DNA of 21,931 nucleotides from Girardia tigrina (taxonomy: Eukaryota; Platyhelminthes; Tricladida; Dugesiidae): the NCBI GenBank assembly GCA_001938485.1, contig MQRK01239271.1, positions 64,736 through 86,666 on the forward strand, written 5' to 3'. Positions 7,449 to 18,732 of the stretch are shown one piece after another (position 1 is the first letter of the stretch; each line of letters starts with the position of its first letter). The position numbers were made by a program, and so were the translations under genes. The notes below the pieces were generated by a model. The model saw nothing but the letters and a program-made list of their open reading frames with translations. It made no database searches and was not told the DNA's origin.

Positions 7449-9188
7449 CTAGCTTGGTGTTGAAATTTTTTTTCTATGGTTCTCAACAACTTGAAGCAGA
7501 TACTGCTTCTGTTCTTCATTGTGTGTCTAACTCGACTTGAACTCTTGAATCAATGCCACGTTCAGCCAAATCATTGATAACTTTGAGAGATAGCACAAGG
7601 CGTTTGCTTTCTTGATACTGTGGTTGAAATTCCCAGTCACTTGGATCAACGTGCAGGAATTCCTGTGATAGGCCAAGAATCGTGAAAAAATTGATTGTGC
7701 TTTTTATAACAAAGTTGTGAAATTTCTTAGTAGTTTGATGCTGAAATGGCTGAATTCGTTTCAGAGGCTCATCTGAGCCTTCAACTTCTTTGAGTGACAA
7801 TACCATTAAGCGCTTCTCCTCTATAGTGACAGGATCATCAAAGAAGCCTAAAGCAACAAGAGTTTCAGACAGATACCAAAGGTGACGCCTAAATGCTGTA
7901 GTGGCAGCTTTGGCAATTTCAGTACTTGGGTACTCAGATAATGCACAAAGCAGTTCAAGGTCTTGTCGTGGAGCACATTTTGCAGCTGGATTTTCAAACC
8001 AGTATTTCAGATTAACTTTAGTGATGAACAGACTTACTTCCTGCAGGTGATTCCTTATTTTCTGGCCATATGAAAGACTGCAAGACTTTCGAGAGCTGGC
8101 GCCTGGCTGTAGTGGCTCGTATTGCTTTCGAAATAGAATATCTTTATAGAATAAATTACCCTCGACATCCAACGAGCCATGTGAATGGCACCAGGGTATC
8201 GAAATCGTATTCCACGTTCAGGTGTACCACTCAAAAATATGATAGAAAGTTCAAGCAATTCACAGTATTCATCACGAGGTTGAAATTTATTTAGTTGAGC
8301 CAGTGCAAACTTTATGACATTATCCTTCCAAGAAGCGATTATACTTGCCAAGGTGTTATCTTCAACTGCTGTACAAAATGACTTCAGATCAATGCGGGGC
8401 CAAAAATCTTTGAAGTGGCCAAACAACTCCATGTTAGGAGACTTTGAGACATCTTCAATGCTGAAAACCTTTTCAAGAATGATCTCGGAGATGTGGTGAC
8501 GATAGGTAAAATTAACTAACTGTCGACCAAGCTCTTCTTCCATCTGAATGTAAGTGCCATTTTTTGTGCCAGTGTTTGAAGAAGTAGTGTCAAAGCAGAG
8601 ACCCTTGATCCTGTCTCGCAAGACACAGTCATCAATAGTTTGTGTGATTGCTTGTGCCATTGAAGCTGCTGTGCCATCTTGGAGCTTAGAGACAGACAAC
8701 AATTTTACCACGTCCTGCCCAGAAACCAAAATAGGAAGTCTGTCAACTTTACCTCGTTCTGGACCAGTAAGGTCATCCATTATCTTACCGTCCAAATGTA
8801 AAATTAATGGCACTGCTGGATCAAATGTGTCCTTGACTTCCGAGCTGAAAAGCCTGCGATGCTTCATGCGTGCTCACCTGATAGCACTGGCACTAATAAT
8901 GACTTCTTCCACACCTTACTTGAGTAGTTCTGTAGATGCCATCGCAGAAAATATATGTGCAGCCTTTCTGTCACTAGTGTTTGTTCTATCAAGATCTGCA
9001 GCAACTTGAGGAGTCACAATATCCACAGTACCTCTTGCTGTCTGACTCTGTGTCTTGGGAGTTTTAGGTCGGATGAAGAAACAATCGATTTTAAAATATT
9101 GTGCAGTAATTTCAAAAATTATTGTGAAAGAATTTATTTTATTCTTGGAGTTGAGAGTGACTTGTGTAATGTTTGAGCCAGTTTTATA
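7449..9188 (-). pseudogene. Decayed RNase-H-like transposase gene of an unclassified animal transposon family
   Basis: Reading the minus strand from 9188, family-like sequence begins near 9045 (TVDIVTPQVAADLDRT). It continues through LHLDGKIM (Asp near 8792), VDRLPILVSG, GLCFDTTSSNTG (Asp near 8591), a RHH..E motif (about 8500), ARWMSRVIY, KYWFENPAAK, HLWYLSETLVALGFFDD (about 7884-7830) and NEEQKQYLLQVVENHRKK near the end. I recall long proteins with this motif series from cnidarians, crustaceans and other invertebrates, usually left uncharacterised. The two conserved Asp in strand-like contexts and the HH motif suggest a DDE-type integrase fold, which is inference. The gene is dead: in-frame TAA (8916-8918) and TGA (8874-8876), a frame change near 8130 and another just before 7516. 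About 530 residues' worth remain, probably with the N-terminus missing. I found no terminal inverted repeats. Confidence 0.75.
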
Positions 9189-9552
9189 TTAGGCTTTGTC
9201 GTTAGTTTTATGCTTTAAGTGACCTGTGAAATTCATATGTTTTTTCGTTTAATTGCGCATTGTAATATGTGGTTCTATATACTTTTATAATTTATATACT
9301 TTTTACAATTTTTATCAGTTAAATTTACCTAATAATTAAATTATGTGTTAAAAGATTAAAACGTAGTTTTTGAAAAATTTTTGAATGAAAAGCAAAGGTC
9401 AACAAAAATTAAGGAGGTTATTTATCAAAATGAATTTAAATAAAATTAATAAGGTAAATGATATTTCGGTCCCAGTTTGATATCAATAGAAATAAAAAAA
9501 TAAGTTTCAAAATAAAATGGCAAAATTTAAAAAAAACAAAGGAATATTTTTT
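9189..9552. other. A+T-rich spacer between transposase relic and MITE
   Basis: No open frame, repeat or terminal inverted repeat of the neighbouring transposase relic could be identified. Confidence 0.5.
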
Positions 9553-9837
9553 AATAAAAAATTTTCAAGCCAATCAAAGTTTATTAATTTTGACGGTTTA
9601 ACCATCATCGTCAGATTTCAATCAATACGTCATCAGTACATCATTTAAAAACTCTCAACAAAGTTGTAGAGAATGCAGTTTGAACGTTAATTTTAGGATT
9701 CAAAGATCTTATGTGAACTGATTACGAATTGATTACATAATCATTAACTGCGCTATATAAGTAAATTTCGTTTGAAAAGTTCTAACGGTTAAACCGTCGA
9801 AATTAAAAAACTGTGATTGGCTTGAAAATTTTTTATT
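9553..9837. mobile_element. MITE-like element, ~285 bp with 51-bp terminal inverted repeats
   Basis: The left arm (9553-9603, starting aataaaaaattttcaagcc and ending gacggtttaacc) matches the reverse complement of the right arm (9787-9837) at about 48 of 51 positions. The 183-base centre is non-coding. Target-site duplications are not clear because the flanks are A/T runs, so the superfamily is unassigned. The high identity of the arms suggests a fairly recent insertion or a sequence still able to be mobilised by an outside enzyme. Confidence 0.8.
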
Positions 9838-10269
9838 CTACAGTTTGCCAATTTTATTCACGAATATTTTTAAATCTGCTCTTTCATAATTTAATTTTTA
9901 TCACGCCTCCTCTTTCTGGTTTTGGCTCAGTTATATCATATTCATTATTATCTTACACTCACATACATACACATTTTCACAAGCAACATATCACACACAC
10001 AGATCTCTCGAAATCAATGACGTCATGATTTGATGATCACTATTCACCAAATCGATTCAATGAATCTAATTTCGAATAAAAAAAGATTTGTTGAAAATAA
10101 CATAATTTAAAAAAGAAATACAATTTGCAAATGTAAATTCAAACACATAACAAATGTTAACGAATGATTTGATAAATTCGTCATTCTAGTAACTGAAATA
10201 TATCAACAAACCCACTGAATCATCACCCTTTGAAAACGGAGGAAAGAATTGCAAATAAAGACAAAAACT
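9838..10269. other. Intergenic spacer, no gene
   Basis: Contains a short CA-rich patch (about 9955-10005) and otherwise undistinguished A+T-rich sequence. Confidence 0.5.
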
Positions 10270-10465
10270 ATCATTCAATTAATTTATTTAGTTCACTTTT
10301 ATGATTAATTATTTTAATTATTTATTTATTTATTTAATGAATTTACTTATTTAATTTACTTTATTTTACTTTACTTAATTATTTAATTAATTATATAAAC
10401 TTATTTATTTATTCAATTTATTTACATTTTATTTATTTATTTTATTTAATATATTTATTTTATAT
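10270..10465. repeat. TTTA/TTAA-rich low-complexity tract
   Basis: Degenerate runs of TTTA and TTAA units extend for nearly 200 bases, interrupted by point changes. This is typical slippage-derived simple sequence. Confidence 0.8.
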
Positions 10466-11578
10466 TCCAAAGTGACAAAATCTTCTGGAAAACATTTATT
10501 TTTCCACTCCAATAAGTTTTCCTGTTTTATTTTTAAATTACAACTTAAAAAATTAAAATAATTTGTTAATTTTTCAATCAAATTTTATGGGTATTAATTT
10601 TTAATAACTTAATATTTGAAAATTCAAATTTTTTAAAAAAATTATTTTACTAATAAAATTTTAGATTGAAATTAAGAAAAATATTTACAAATAATATTTG
10701 ATAATACAAAATATATATTACTTAAATTGAAAATTCAAGAAATTTATTCGACACAACACAGCCGATAAAAAATCTCCATCTTTGATTATGTTATAACAAA
10801 GAACTGAAATATATTTGTTTTACTTCAAGGTCAAATAGCGGCGAGATTTCAGTTAAAGTTAGGTTGATTTGTTATTATTGCCAGACGAACTACTGTCGAC
10901 CCATTATTTTGTCAAATGACACGATTATGATTTTTGCTGTTATTATACTTCATTTCTAACGATTCTCGATCCATCTCTCGTTAATATGTTACCTTTCTTT
11001 TATCAAATATTCAAATATTTGAATTTCTCCGATATATTAAATATATTTTTTATTTAAATTTTTTGAAAATGAGTTTAATATAAATTCGGTAATAAAGATT
11101 TTTTTCCAAATAGTGTTTTACAAGTGTCTAAATATTTCAATGGTGTCTTAATTTGTAGTTTTGATCCTTTCGCTCATCATTTATTTTGCTTAAAGAAACG
11201 AATTAATCCATGACAAATGTGTATTTGATATATTTACAATGCACTTAATCAATGATGCAAAAACCACTGGCGATGGAATCCAGAAAAGGTTCAATAATCT
11301 ATTGTTAGTGTGTGTATTGTGCTGCAAAGAAAGTTCGATTCGCACCTCTAAATTTGACCTTGTATGACAATTTAAACGAATTTCCTTTGGAATCGGAATT
11401 TGAATTAAAAATGAAATTGATTATTACTTCATAAACATCTTAACTTTTTGATAATAATAATTATTAATTATATATTATATATGAAATTAAAGAAAATATG
11501 TTTTATTAATTTGCAATGTCATTTTTCTCTTATTAGGAATATGATTTTCATGAAATTTTGTTTTAACAAGTATTTATA
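10466..11578. other. Upstream flank of the elongase gene; no coding sequence
   Basis: No gene is visible. Two nuclear-receptor half-site-like sequences occur, TCAAGGTCA on the plus strand (10825-10833) and ACAAGGTCA on the minus strand (11355-11363). The promoter and any 5' non-coding exon of the elongase could lie here, but I cannot locate a transcription start. Confidence 0.35.
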
Positions 11579-11580
11579 TA

Positions 11581-11682
11581 TTAGGTGGACAACTAATTAA
11601 TTTCGTATTTTTTTCACTTTTATACTTAAATAAATGGTTTTTTTTAATAAAAAAATACGAAATTAATTAGTTGTACACCCAA
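11581..11682. mobile_element. Mariner-type MITE, 102 bp
   Basis: The left end begins TTAGGTGGACAACTAATTAA. The right end read on the minus strand begins TTGGGTGTACAACTAATTAA. About 32 of the first 34 bases agree, and both arms run on into aatttcgtatttttt. TA flanks both sides (11579-11580 and 11683-11684), the mariner target duplication. The TTAGGT..ACAACTAA terminus is typical of animal mariner ends. Only about 30 bases separate the arms, and it codes for nothing. Confidence 0.85.
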
Positions 11683-11684
11683 TA

Positions 11685-12139
11685 TCATTTATATCTGTTA
11701 ATTTCATCAATTTCAAATTTTATTAAACTATTTAGTGATTTTTTTATTTTTTTTGTATTTGATTTTGATCTTTTATATTTCTCAAATTATTCCAAAGTAT
11801 TTATAGTACACGTGAATTTAGTAAAATTAAAAATATTTTTTAATTTAATAACTTAAGTATTTTGTAAGAATTTTAAACCATTTTTATATTTTATTTATAA
11901 CATGTATATTATCCAAAATAATCGTAGACATTTAGGGGTGCAAATCAGACCCGAATCTTGAAAAGGTTCTGCAAGCGTAAGATTCTTATATTGTATCATA
12001 AAGTTGTATAATTCAAGAAACACATGAGTGAAAGGGTCAATCTTAATAAAACACAATGCTATAATTAGTCAATGTAATGGTAGACTAAGCAATAGTTTTT
12101 GTGATAGAATTCTGGATTTAATTATGAATATTATATTTT
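11685..12139. other. Region just upstream of the first coding exon of the elongase gene
   Basis: No open frame. It ends in a pyrimidine-containing tract and AG at 12140-12141, six bases before the start codon, consistent with the 3' end of an intron in the 5' untranslated region. Confidence 0.4.
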
Positions 12140-12146
12140 AGCGAAA

Positions 12147-12633
12147 ATGGCTTTTTTTAAATCACCGAAAGAAGTTTATGAGAAATTGAATTTGGTTGGT
12201 GATCCACGAACGGAAGATTGGCTGCTGGTGAAGGATTGGTGGCCAACGATATGCATATCTTCCCTTTATCTAGTGGTCGTGAAACTGTCATCTCAATATA
12301 TGCGAAACAAGCCCGCACTTAATATAACGACTCTGATGATAATTTATAACATTGCAATGGTCCTTTTATCCGCTTATATATTCATAACGTTTTTAGTTTA
12401 TGGATTGAAAACCGGATTAAATTTTTCGTGTTGGCCAGTAAATCCCAAAGTAAATTATTACACGATGGGACTGGCCAACACGTTTTGGTGGTTTTATTTT
12501 AGTAAGATAATTGAACTAATGGATACCATGTTTTTCATTGCAAGAAAAAAATATAATTTGGTGACAGTTTTACACGTTTATCATCACGCAATAATGCCGA
12601 CAGTAACGTGGCTGGGGATCAAATTTGCTCCCG
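12147..12633 (+). CDS. Very-long-chain fatty acid elongase (ELO/ELOVL family), coding exon 1
   Basis: This encodes residues 1-162 plus the first base of codon 163 of a 265-residue 3-ketoacyl-CoA synthase. The enzyme is an endoplasmic-reticulum membrane protein that condenses malonyl-CoA with a long-chain acyl-CoA, the rate-limiting step of chain elongation. Visible family marks are a short cytosolic N-terminus with the DPRTEDW motif (19-25), several hydrophobic membrane spans from about residue 33, KIIELMDT (120-127) and the catalytic HVYHH histidine box (143-147). The ATG is preceded by gcgaaa, and a splice acceptor (AG 12140-12141) lies just upstream, suggesting a 5' non-coding exon. The exon ends ccg|gtaagt, a strong donor in phase 1. 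The HVYHH box and overall pattern suit the insect/vertebrate ELOVL1/4/7 group, but the exact subfamily cannot be fixed by eye. Confidence 0.93.
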
Positions 12634-15600
12634 GTAAGTTCGATTTATATTTTAATATTTATTTCTGATTTGGAAGAACTTGACGATTTATGTTTAATAA
12701 CTTTGAAATTAAAATTAATAAATTAAACTACTTATTTAAACACGAATAAGTTTCAAACTTAAGAATGTATGAGGAAGAATATTTTAACCCAGTGTAAAGT
12801 TAATATTCATTACAGAACGTGATAGATTTAAAAAAAAACGTTAAGACCAAATAACAACAGATAAATGGCAACTGCTATGAAGAAGCATTATATGAATAAC
12901 CGTCAATTGTTTGAACCAGTGTTGCTGAATGTTTTATAAAACATTCAATCTAATCTATTTAAAATTCAGTCAAGCATTAAAGATTTTTTTGACGTTTTCA
13001 AATTCTTTTGTCTTTTGATACAACAAGCCAAAAGTCAATGAATTAAAAAGAATCAGAAAAGTAAAAAATGATTATTATAGAGAAAAACTATAAAAATTAA
13101 TAAAAGAATATAAAAGATTAGGTTGAATGACCATGAAAAATATAAATAATACTAAAATGCGTTGTGTCGTAGTTTTTGCATTTTATGATTGATTCATTTC
13201 TAGTTTGAAATGTGGTTTGAAAGTAAAAATCAGTTATTAATATTTGAAATAAGCTTGAAAACAATGACAAAGTACTTCAATAACAACGTAAGTACCATTG
13301 AAGTAATTTTGAACTTCATAGTGTAATATATATAATTTATAAATATTGGAATTATATTAGAATAGAAAAATGATTACTTAAATGAAATATTAAATTGGAT
13401 TAATGATTAAAAGTTATATTTAACAGTTAAAAAATTAAAGTTCATTTATATGTAATGTCAATGTAATGCAATTTTATAAAATACAGTTGGATAAAAATTA
13501 TCTCATAAATATAATATAAATAATTTTCATAGATTTTGTCTACTTTCGACTAATTCAAGTAAACTTCTAATTTATTTATTGCTTCAAAGTATTTAAATCG
13601 ACTTAATTTCCAGATAAATCGATTCAAGATAAATGAAAATTAATTGAATTTGTTTAATTTATAATGATTCATTTTTATTGAAAATAAAGGTAAAAATTGA
13701 ATTTATTAAATTTAAAATTTTATATTGGAGTTGACTTCGTCTTTTTTTGATAATATTGAGTTTCTGTGTCTCTAGAAAGTTACAGAAGTACAATATTTAG
13801 TCTTCAGCTTTTCTCCCACAGCATCTCTTCACTATTCAGTTATTTATGATAATTAGAGGATCCAAAAGATTCTGCCATCAATCTGTAAGCAGTGTTATTT
13901 TTTTACATACTTCAATGGAATACAAACGAGCCTCTCACATTAATATCGAAGAATAGGCAATTTCAAGAATTGTCTCCGAAGAACTCAGAATCCTGGTTTC
14001 ACACATGTCTGTCTTCTAATTTTTTTTCTTCGATTCATATTATTAATAAACATATTATTTAAACAAGTTTTGCCTAAGTAAATTTCTGAGGAACGATTTT
14101 AATTTTTTCTTGCACAGATAAATAATATCAAAATAATTATAAAAATAAAAATATGTTAATTTATTATTTTTAAATTTTAAATTGTATTTAATTTTTTAAA
14201 TTAAAAATTATTATAAAACTATTATTTAAACAATAAATGATTATTCAAATGATATTTTGTATAGCATTTTATTAAAATATTAGTAAAGCGTTATAAGAAA
14301 TTATATTAAGATTATCAGAAAGTTTTCAAAAAGGATCGCAAATATTATTACATAAAGATAGTATTAACTATTATTATGCAAATGATGAGGAGTATTTAAT
14401 TAATTTGTAAATTATTGAAAAATTGTGCAGTATTGTATCACTGTGTCTTATTTTAATATATTAAAAATTATATTAAAAAAACATATAAAACAATAAATAA
14501 GAAATTGAGAAATTAGGAAATTAAAGTAAAACTTAAAGAATTATAAATTTTTAAATATCAGTGAGATAAAAATGACAATGAAAATTTGTTTAAACTTGAA
14601 TTATTTATAAGGAAAATTTTTTGATTAAAATAAAATATTTTATTCTGGAATATAATATACATATAAATAACAAAAACCTTAAATTTATATTTTTAAAAGT
14701 AATTAATAAATACTGTCTAATTAAAGAATTTGGAGACTTCATTAAAGTTTGACTATGAAATCGTGACAAAGGTCTTGGTTGCATTTTAAAGTTCATTGGT
14801 CCAACTTATTTATGTCATGAATTAACGTGATATCTGTTTGAATTTCAAGGCGTGCCATTGAACATTGGTTATGGAAAAATATTTAAATTTTGATTTTCAA
14901 GAGAAATCAAATGTAAAAAGACTTTACTTTGTTTTTTTCGAAATAAAATAATTATAATTAGCTGTTCGTGTAAGGCGACAATTTTATACATATCATGATT
15001 TAAGTGAGGGAAAGTACTTATGAAAGTGGATTGGATCGTCAATTTGATCAATTGATGCAATGTTTGCATGTGAAATATTCCGATCATTGAATGTTGAGAA
15101 AATTTAGTTGAACTATAGTACATGGAGTTTTCAAAGTTGAATATATAATAAAAAAAATCAAATTTCATGTTTTAGGAACGTAACAGATTTATTTAGTCAC
15201 TCAATGATTCATAAACTCATAGGTTAATTAGTTTTGATTTTAGACTTCTGAAGAGACTCTTGTGAACTCGTGTTTTGAAAATTATGTAGATTTATTATTA
15301 ATAATAAAAATAAGTCTTTACATAAAATGTTTCTTCAAATAATTTTTATGAAGAATATTTCAAATTGTGTATGGATGTGGTGTGTCGATTTGAGTGTGTT
15401 GAAATTGGGATTGTGATGTTTCCACCCATTTGGAAAATTTGTGTTTTATTCTTTTTTCGATCATTTGAACAGAATCGACATTTTTAAAATTAATGAAAAT
15501 TTAATAATCCGATAATTTTTAAATTTAAAAATTATCACATTAATATAAATTATAAATATAAGTTATCTTTTTCAAAAATTTAAATGAACATATTTAACGT

Positions 15601-16589
15601 ATTATTTAAAGACTTTTTATAGGTTTAAATTAATTTTATAATTAATTTCAATTAGATTTTATAATTTAATGAAATATTTTTCTAATAAATCAAATATTAA
15701 ACTTCATAAGTTTTAATAATATCATTTTATTTAAAAATATTTTTACATAGTGAATTTTAATTAAATAATTTTGAAGTTAAAAACGCAAAATTAATTAATT
15801 TTTTAACGAATATCTAAATACTTAAAAATTAAATAAATAACAAATGCTAATGAAAAATGATGAAATTTGTTCGAATAATCATTATTAAAAATTACCTTAT
15901 TAGAAAGATGATAAATTGTGAAGGATCTTTCAAGAGTCATGACTCGAATTTTAATGATACTAACCACTTTGATAAATCTTTTATAATAAATTAATATTGT
16001 GAGGGAAATTTTGGAATGTTGTAAGATTGTTGTTTGTATACTGTTTAGAATTGTGACTCTCCTACATAGATGAGATTGATATGTTTATTGATTGATTATT
16101 TGAATCTAATGAAATTAATTTAATGATATTAATTTTAAGTACTAATTAATTAAAGTTTTATAATTATGAATTTTAATAATATTTTTAGTAAACGATTTTA
16201 AGTTATTAAATTTAATATATTTTAAAAATTATTGTTTATTTAAAAATTAAATAATGCCTTTTTATCCAATAAAATTATGAGAAATTAAAAGTTAATATTA
16301 AAAAATTTCCCATTCATTGTTTTTTAAATTTGAATACAGAAACAAAAAATATATCAATCAAAGAAAGATGCTTACTGTTGGTTGTTGAAGAAGAGTTGTT
16401 GTGAAGAATCTGTTTATGTTATCAATAAATGTTTACATTCAAATTGTGATGTTAATAAATATAAATATAATTTTTTTTTGAGTTCGAAACATTTGTTCAC
16501 TTTCAGATTAATTAATTAATACTAGAAATACCGACAATAAAACAATTCTATCAATGTCATTTTAATGTAATTAACATTTTAATGACCAG

Positions 16590-16882
16590 AAGCCTTAAAC
16601 TGTTAAACTTTGCCAGTGGCCGGCAATATTTTATGATCACTGATCGTCCAGAAATTGTAGCATAGAGCGTGTTCCCTCTCAAACACTTCCGACAAGATAA
16701 CACACATTTTCTGAGAGCTGCCATTAAAGTTTTAAAGTAAGAGTGATGAGCACCATTTGAATTTGTGTATCTGATGCTGTTTCTTAGCAGACAGTGAGCC
16801 AGGATTGACTTGGACTCATAACCATCTCAATTTTGATTTTTCTCCGAGATATAACCATTAGATCAGTTAAAATTACTGATCT
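16590..16882 (-). mobile_element. Probable tRNA-derived SINE, minus strand
   Basis: The block of about 290 bases is distinctly richer in G+C than the intron around it. On the minus strand its start (near 16866) reads tgatctaatggttatatctc, close to a tRNA A box (TRGY..ARTGG). About 50 bases further on, gagtccaagtcaatcctggc resembles a diverged B box (GGTTCRANTCC) followed by a CCTGGC acceptor-side sequence. The rest is tRNA-unrelated, as in SINE bodies. A short inverted repeat (agatcagt/actgatct, 16860-16882) lies at the head. The tail and target duplications are not clear, so the boundaries are approximate. An older unrelated repeat remains possible. Confidence 0.45.
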
Positions 16883-18552
16883 CTTGTAATTCTAGTTTTA
16901 AGTTTTCTTTTAATATATAAATAAATTGATTATATTTAGAAATGGAATATTTATATTAAAAACATGAATTTATATTACTAAATTTGAGACTATTACGACA
17001 GTTGTTTGTACTAAAATGTGATGTGCTATTTTATTTTATAAACTTGAAAGTTTGTTTTGGTTTACAAATATAAATAAAAAATTATATTATTCTTAAAATT
17101 AACAATGAACTGTTATAACACAAGAATCATTTATACTGACTAACAGAAGTATAATCAATTATAAAATAAAGTCTGTATGTCAGGAACCAAATTAGTTGGG
17201 TTCAATTTGTGTCTTCAAAAATTCATTTAATTAAAACCAAATGAATTTACAGATTTCCAAAGAGAATCTGTGAATCCGAGAATTATCATAACTAAGACTA
17301 ACTTCGTAATAACTTTGGTCTCAATCGGTCATTTTTTCTCAATACACTTGTCTATGAAAGCAATTTTCATCTACATCGATGGACAAGTTGTAGCAGATCG
17401 TTTTATACAAAACTATTAGTCCCACAAGATAGACTGAATGACCCTCAAACCATCATATTCGGCTCTTTATATTGAGGTTGATAATGACGATTGATCGGAC
17501 ATAATATAGTATTTTTTTTCGGCTATTATAAAATATATTTCTCTTCCTCTGTTACAATAAGATATAAAGTACCATTTTGTCTCCTTTACAAAAGCAAAAA
17601 ATCTCCTTTCAACGTCTTTCTGTTTCATTTCAAAAGGTACCTTCTTGCATACTTGTTAATCAATCCCATGAATTAATATAGGATGAAAAATGTTTTTGGC
17701 GTAACTCCAAATGATTATTTAAGCTTCTCTTGTGTTTTCCTCGGATCATCATCGAGTGATGCCTCCAAACCTTTTTTAAAATTTTTTTGACTGGTCTAAA
17801 GTGAGACTGTCTTAAACGCTGAAATCATCATTATTAAAACATGGAAATCATTCTCTACATGATTAATCAGTAGGATCATTGTCAACATAAACTTCTATAA
17901 GTATCCAATACTATGCAGTGGCACTTTAAAAATCAAAGCAGAAAACTTAAACCTCCTGTAAATGCTGTTTATTTACTCCAAAATTTGACATTGTGAAAAA
18001 CGGGGGCTTTGTATAAAACACATCTTATCATAAGTAAAACAACCAAAATCAGCTTTAACTATGAAACATTCATAACAGCCAGCATCATATTTTGAAAACG
18101 GAACGAATGACTTCGTATTGCTAATAGTATCGGTATTGTTAGATTAAGGTTGGTAACAGAAATAGTTGATCGGATATGGTATTATGATTATCAGGAAATA
18201 ATTCGAATTATAGAATAAGTCAGATTCAGATACGTACGTTTCAGATACGTCAGATTCAATTGAATAGTTTCGGAGAACGATATTCTTAATCTGTTCATAT
18301 GTTTTCGAATCTAATTTCGAATTTATTTAGAACAATTGTATTAGGTTATCAAGAATGAAATTTGTAGGCATCATTACATTAAATTCAAGTAGTTATCATT
18401 TGAGAATGACTTCTCATTTTGTTGCTCATTTTTTTGCTTGATTGCTACATGTCTTGTCTATTGAACACATCAATAAAAAATAATTAAAATTATTGATAAC
18501 CTGTTTTATAATCATTATTTTATAAAATGGAAAATGCCGCAGGTGTAATACA

Positions 18553-18732
18553 GATGTCTTCTACAACCAATCGGAAGATATGATGCAGAAACTCAAAGGA
18601 AAATAGCCGCGTTTGATAAACAGGTCGACTCACATCTTGCTCCTTGACAATGCAAAACCACATGCTGCACTTAATGCCGTGACAAAACTACAGGAACTTG
18701 AATTGGAACTTCTACATCATCCTTCATACTAA
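18553..18732 (+). pseudogene. Fragment of a mariner transposase within the elongase intron
   Basis: One frame of 60 codons reads like the central-to-C-terminal catalytic part of a mariner transposase: MMQKLKGK, PRLINRSTHILLLDNAKPHAA, then LQELELELLHHPSY. The second catalytic Asp is in LLLDNAKPH. The sequence breaks off immediately before the expected SPDLAPSDYH motif that would carry the third catalytic residue, and nothing upstream of residue NTDVFYNQ is recognisable. An in-frame TAG lies at 18604-18606. It is an old, truncated, non-functional insertion in the same orientation as the host gene. Confidence 0.85.

Noticed and set aside
8070-9176. Several plus-strand open frames of 61-151 codons
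   Set aside because: They are antisense shadows of the minus-strand transposase relic, whose own motifs explain the sequence.
14605-15168. Minus-strand frames of 63 and 99 codons within the elongase intron
   Set aside because: Composition is dominated by Phe/Ile/Leu/Lys from A+T-rich sequence; no motif or splice context supports an exon.
16795-16870. A functional tRNA gene
   Set aside because: A- and B-box-like words are present, but no cloverleaf with a paired acceptor stem and anticodon arm can be drawn; a SINE head fits better.
17700-18540. More of the mariner transposase upstream of the 18553-18732 fragment
   Set aside because: I looked for the mariner N-terminal and first-Asp motifs and found none in any frame.
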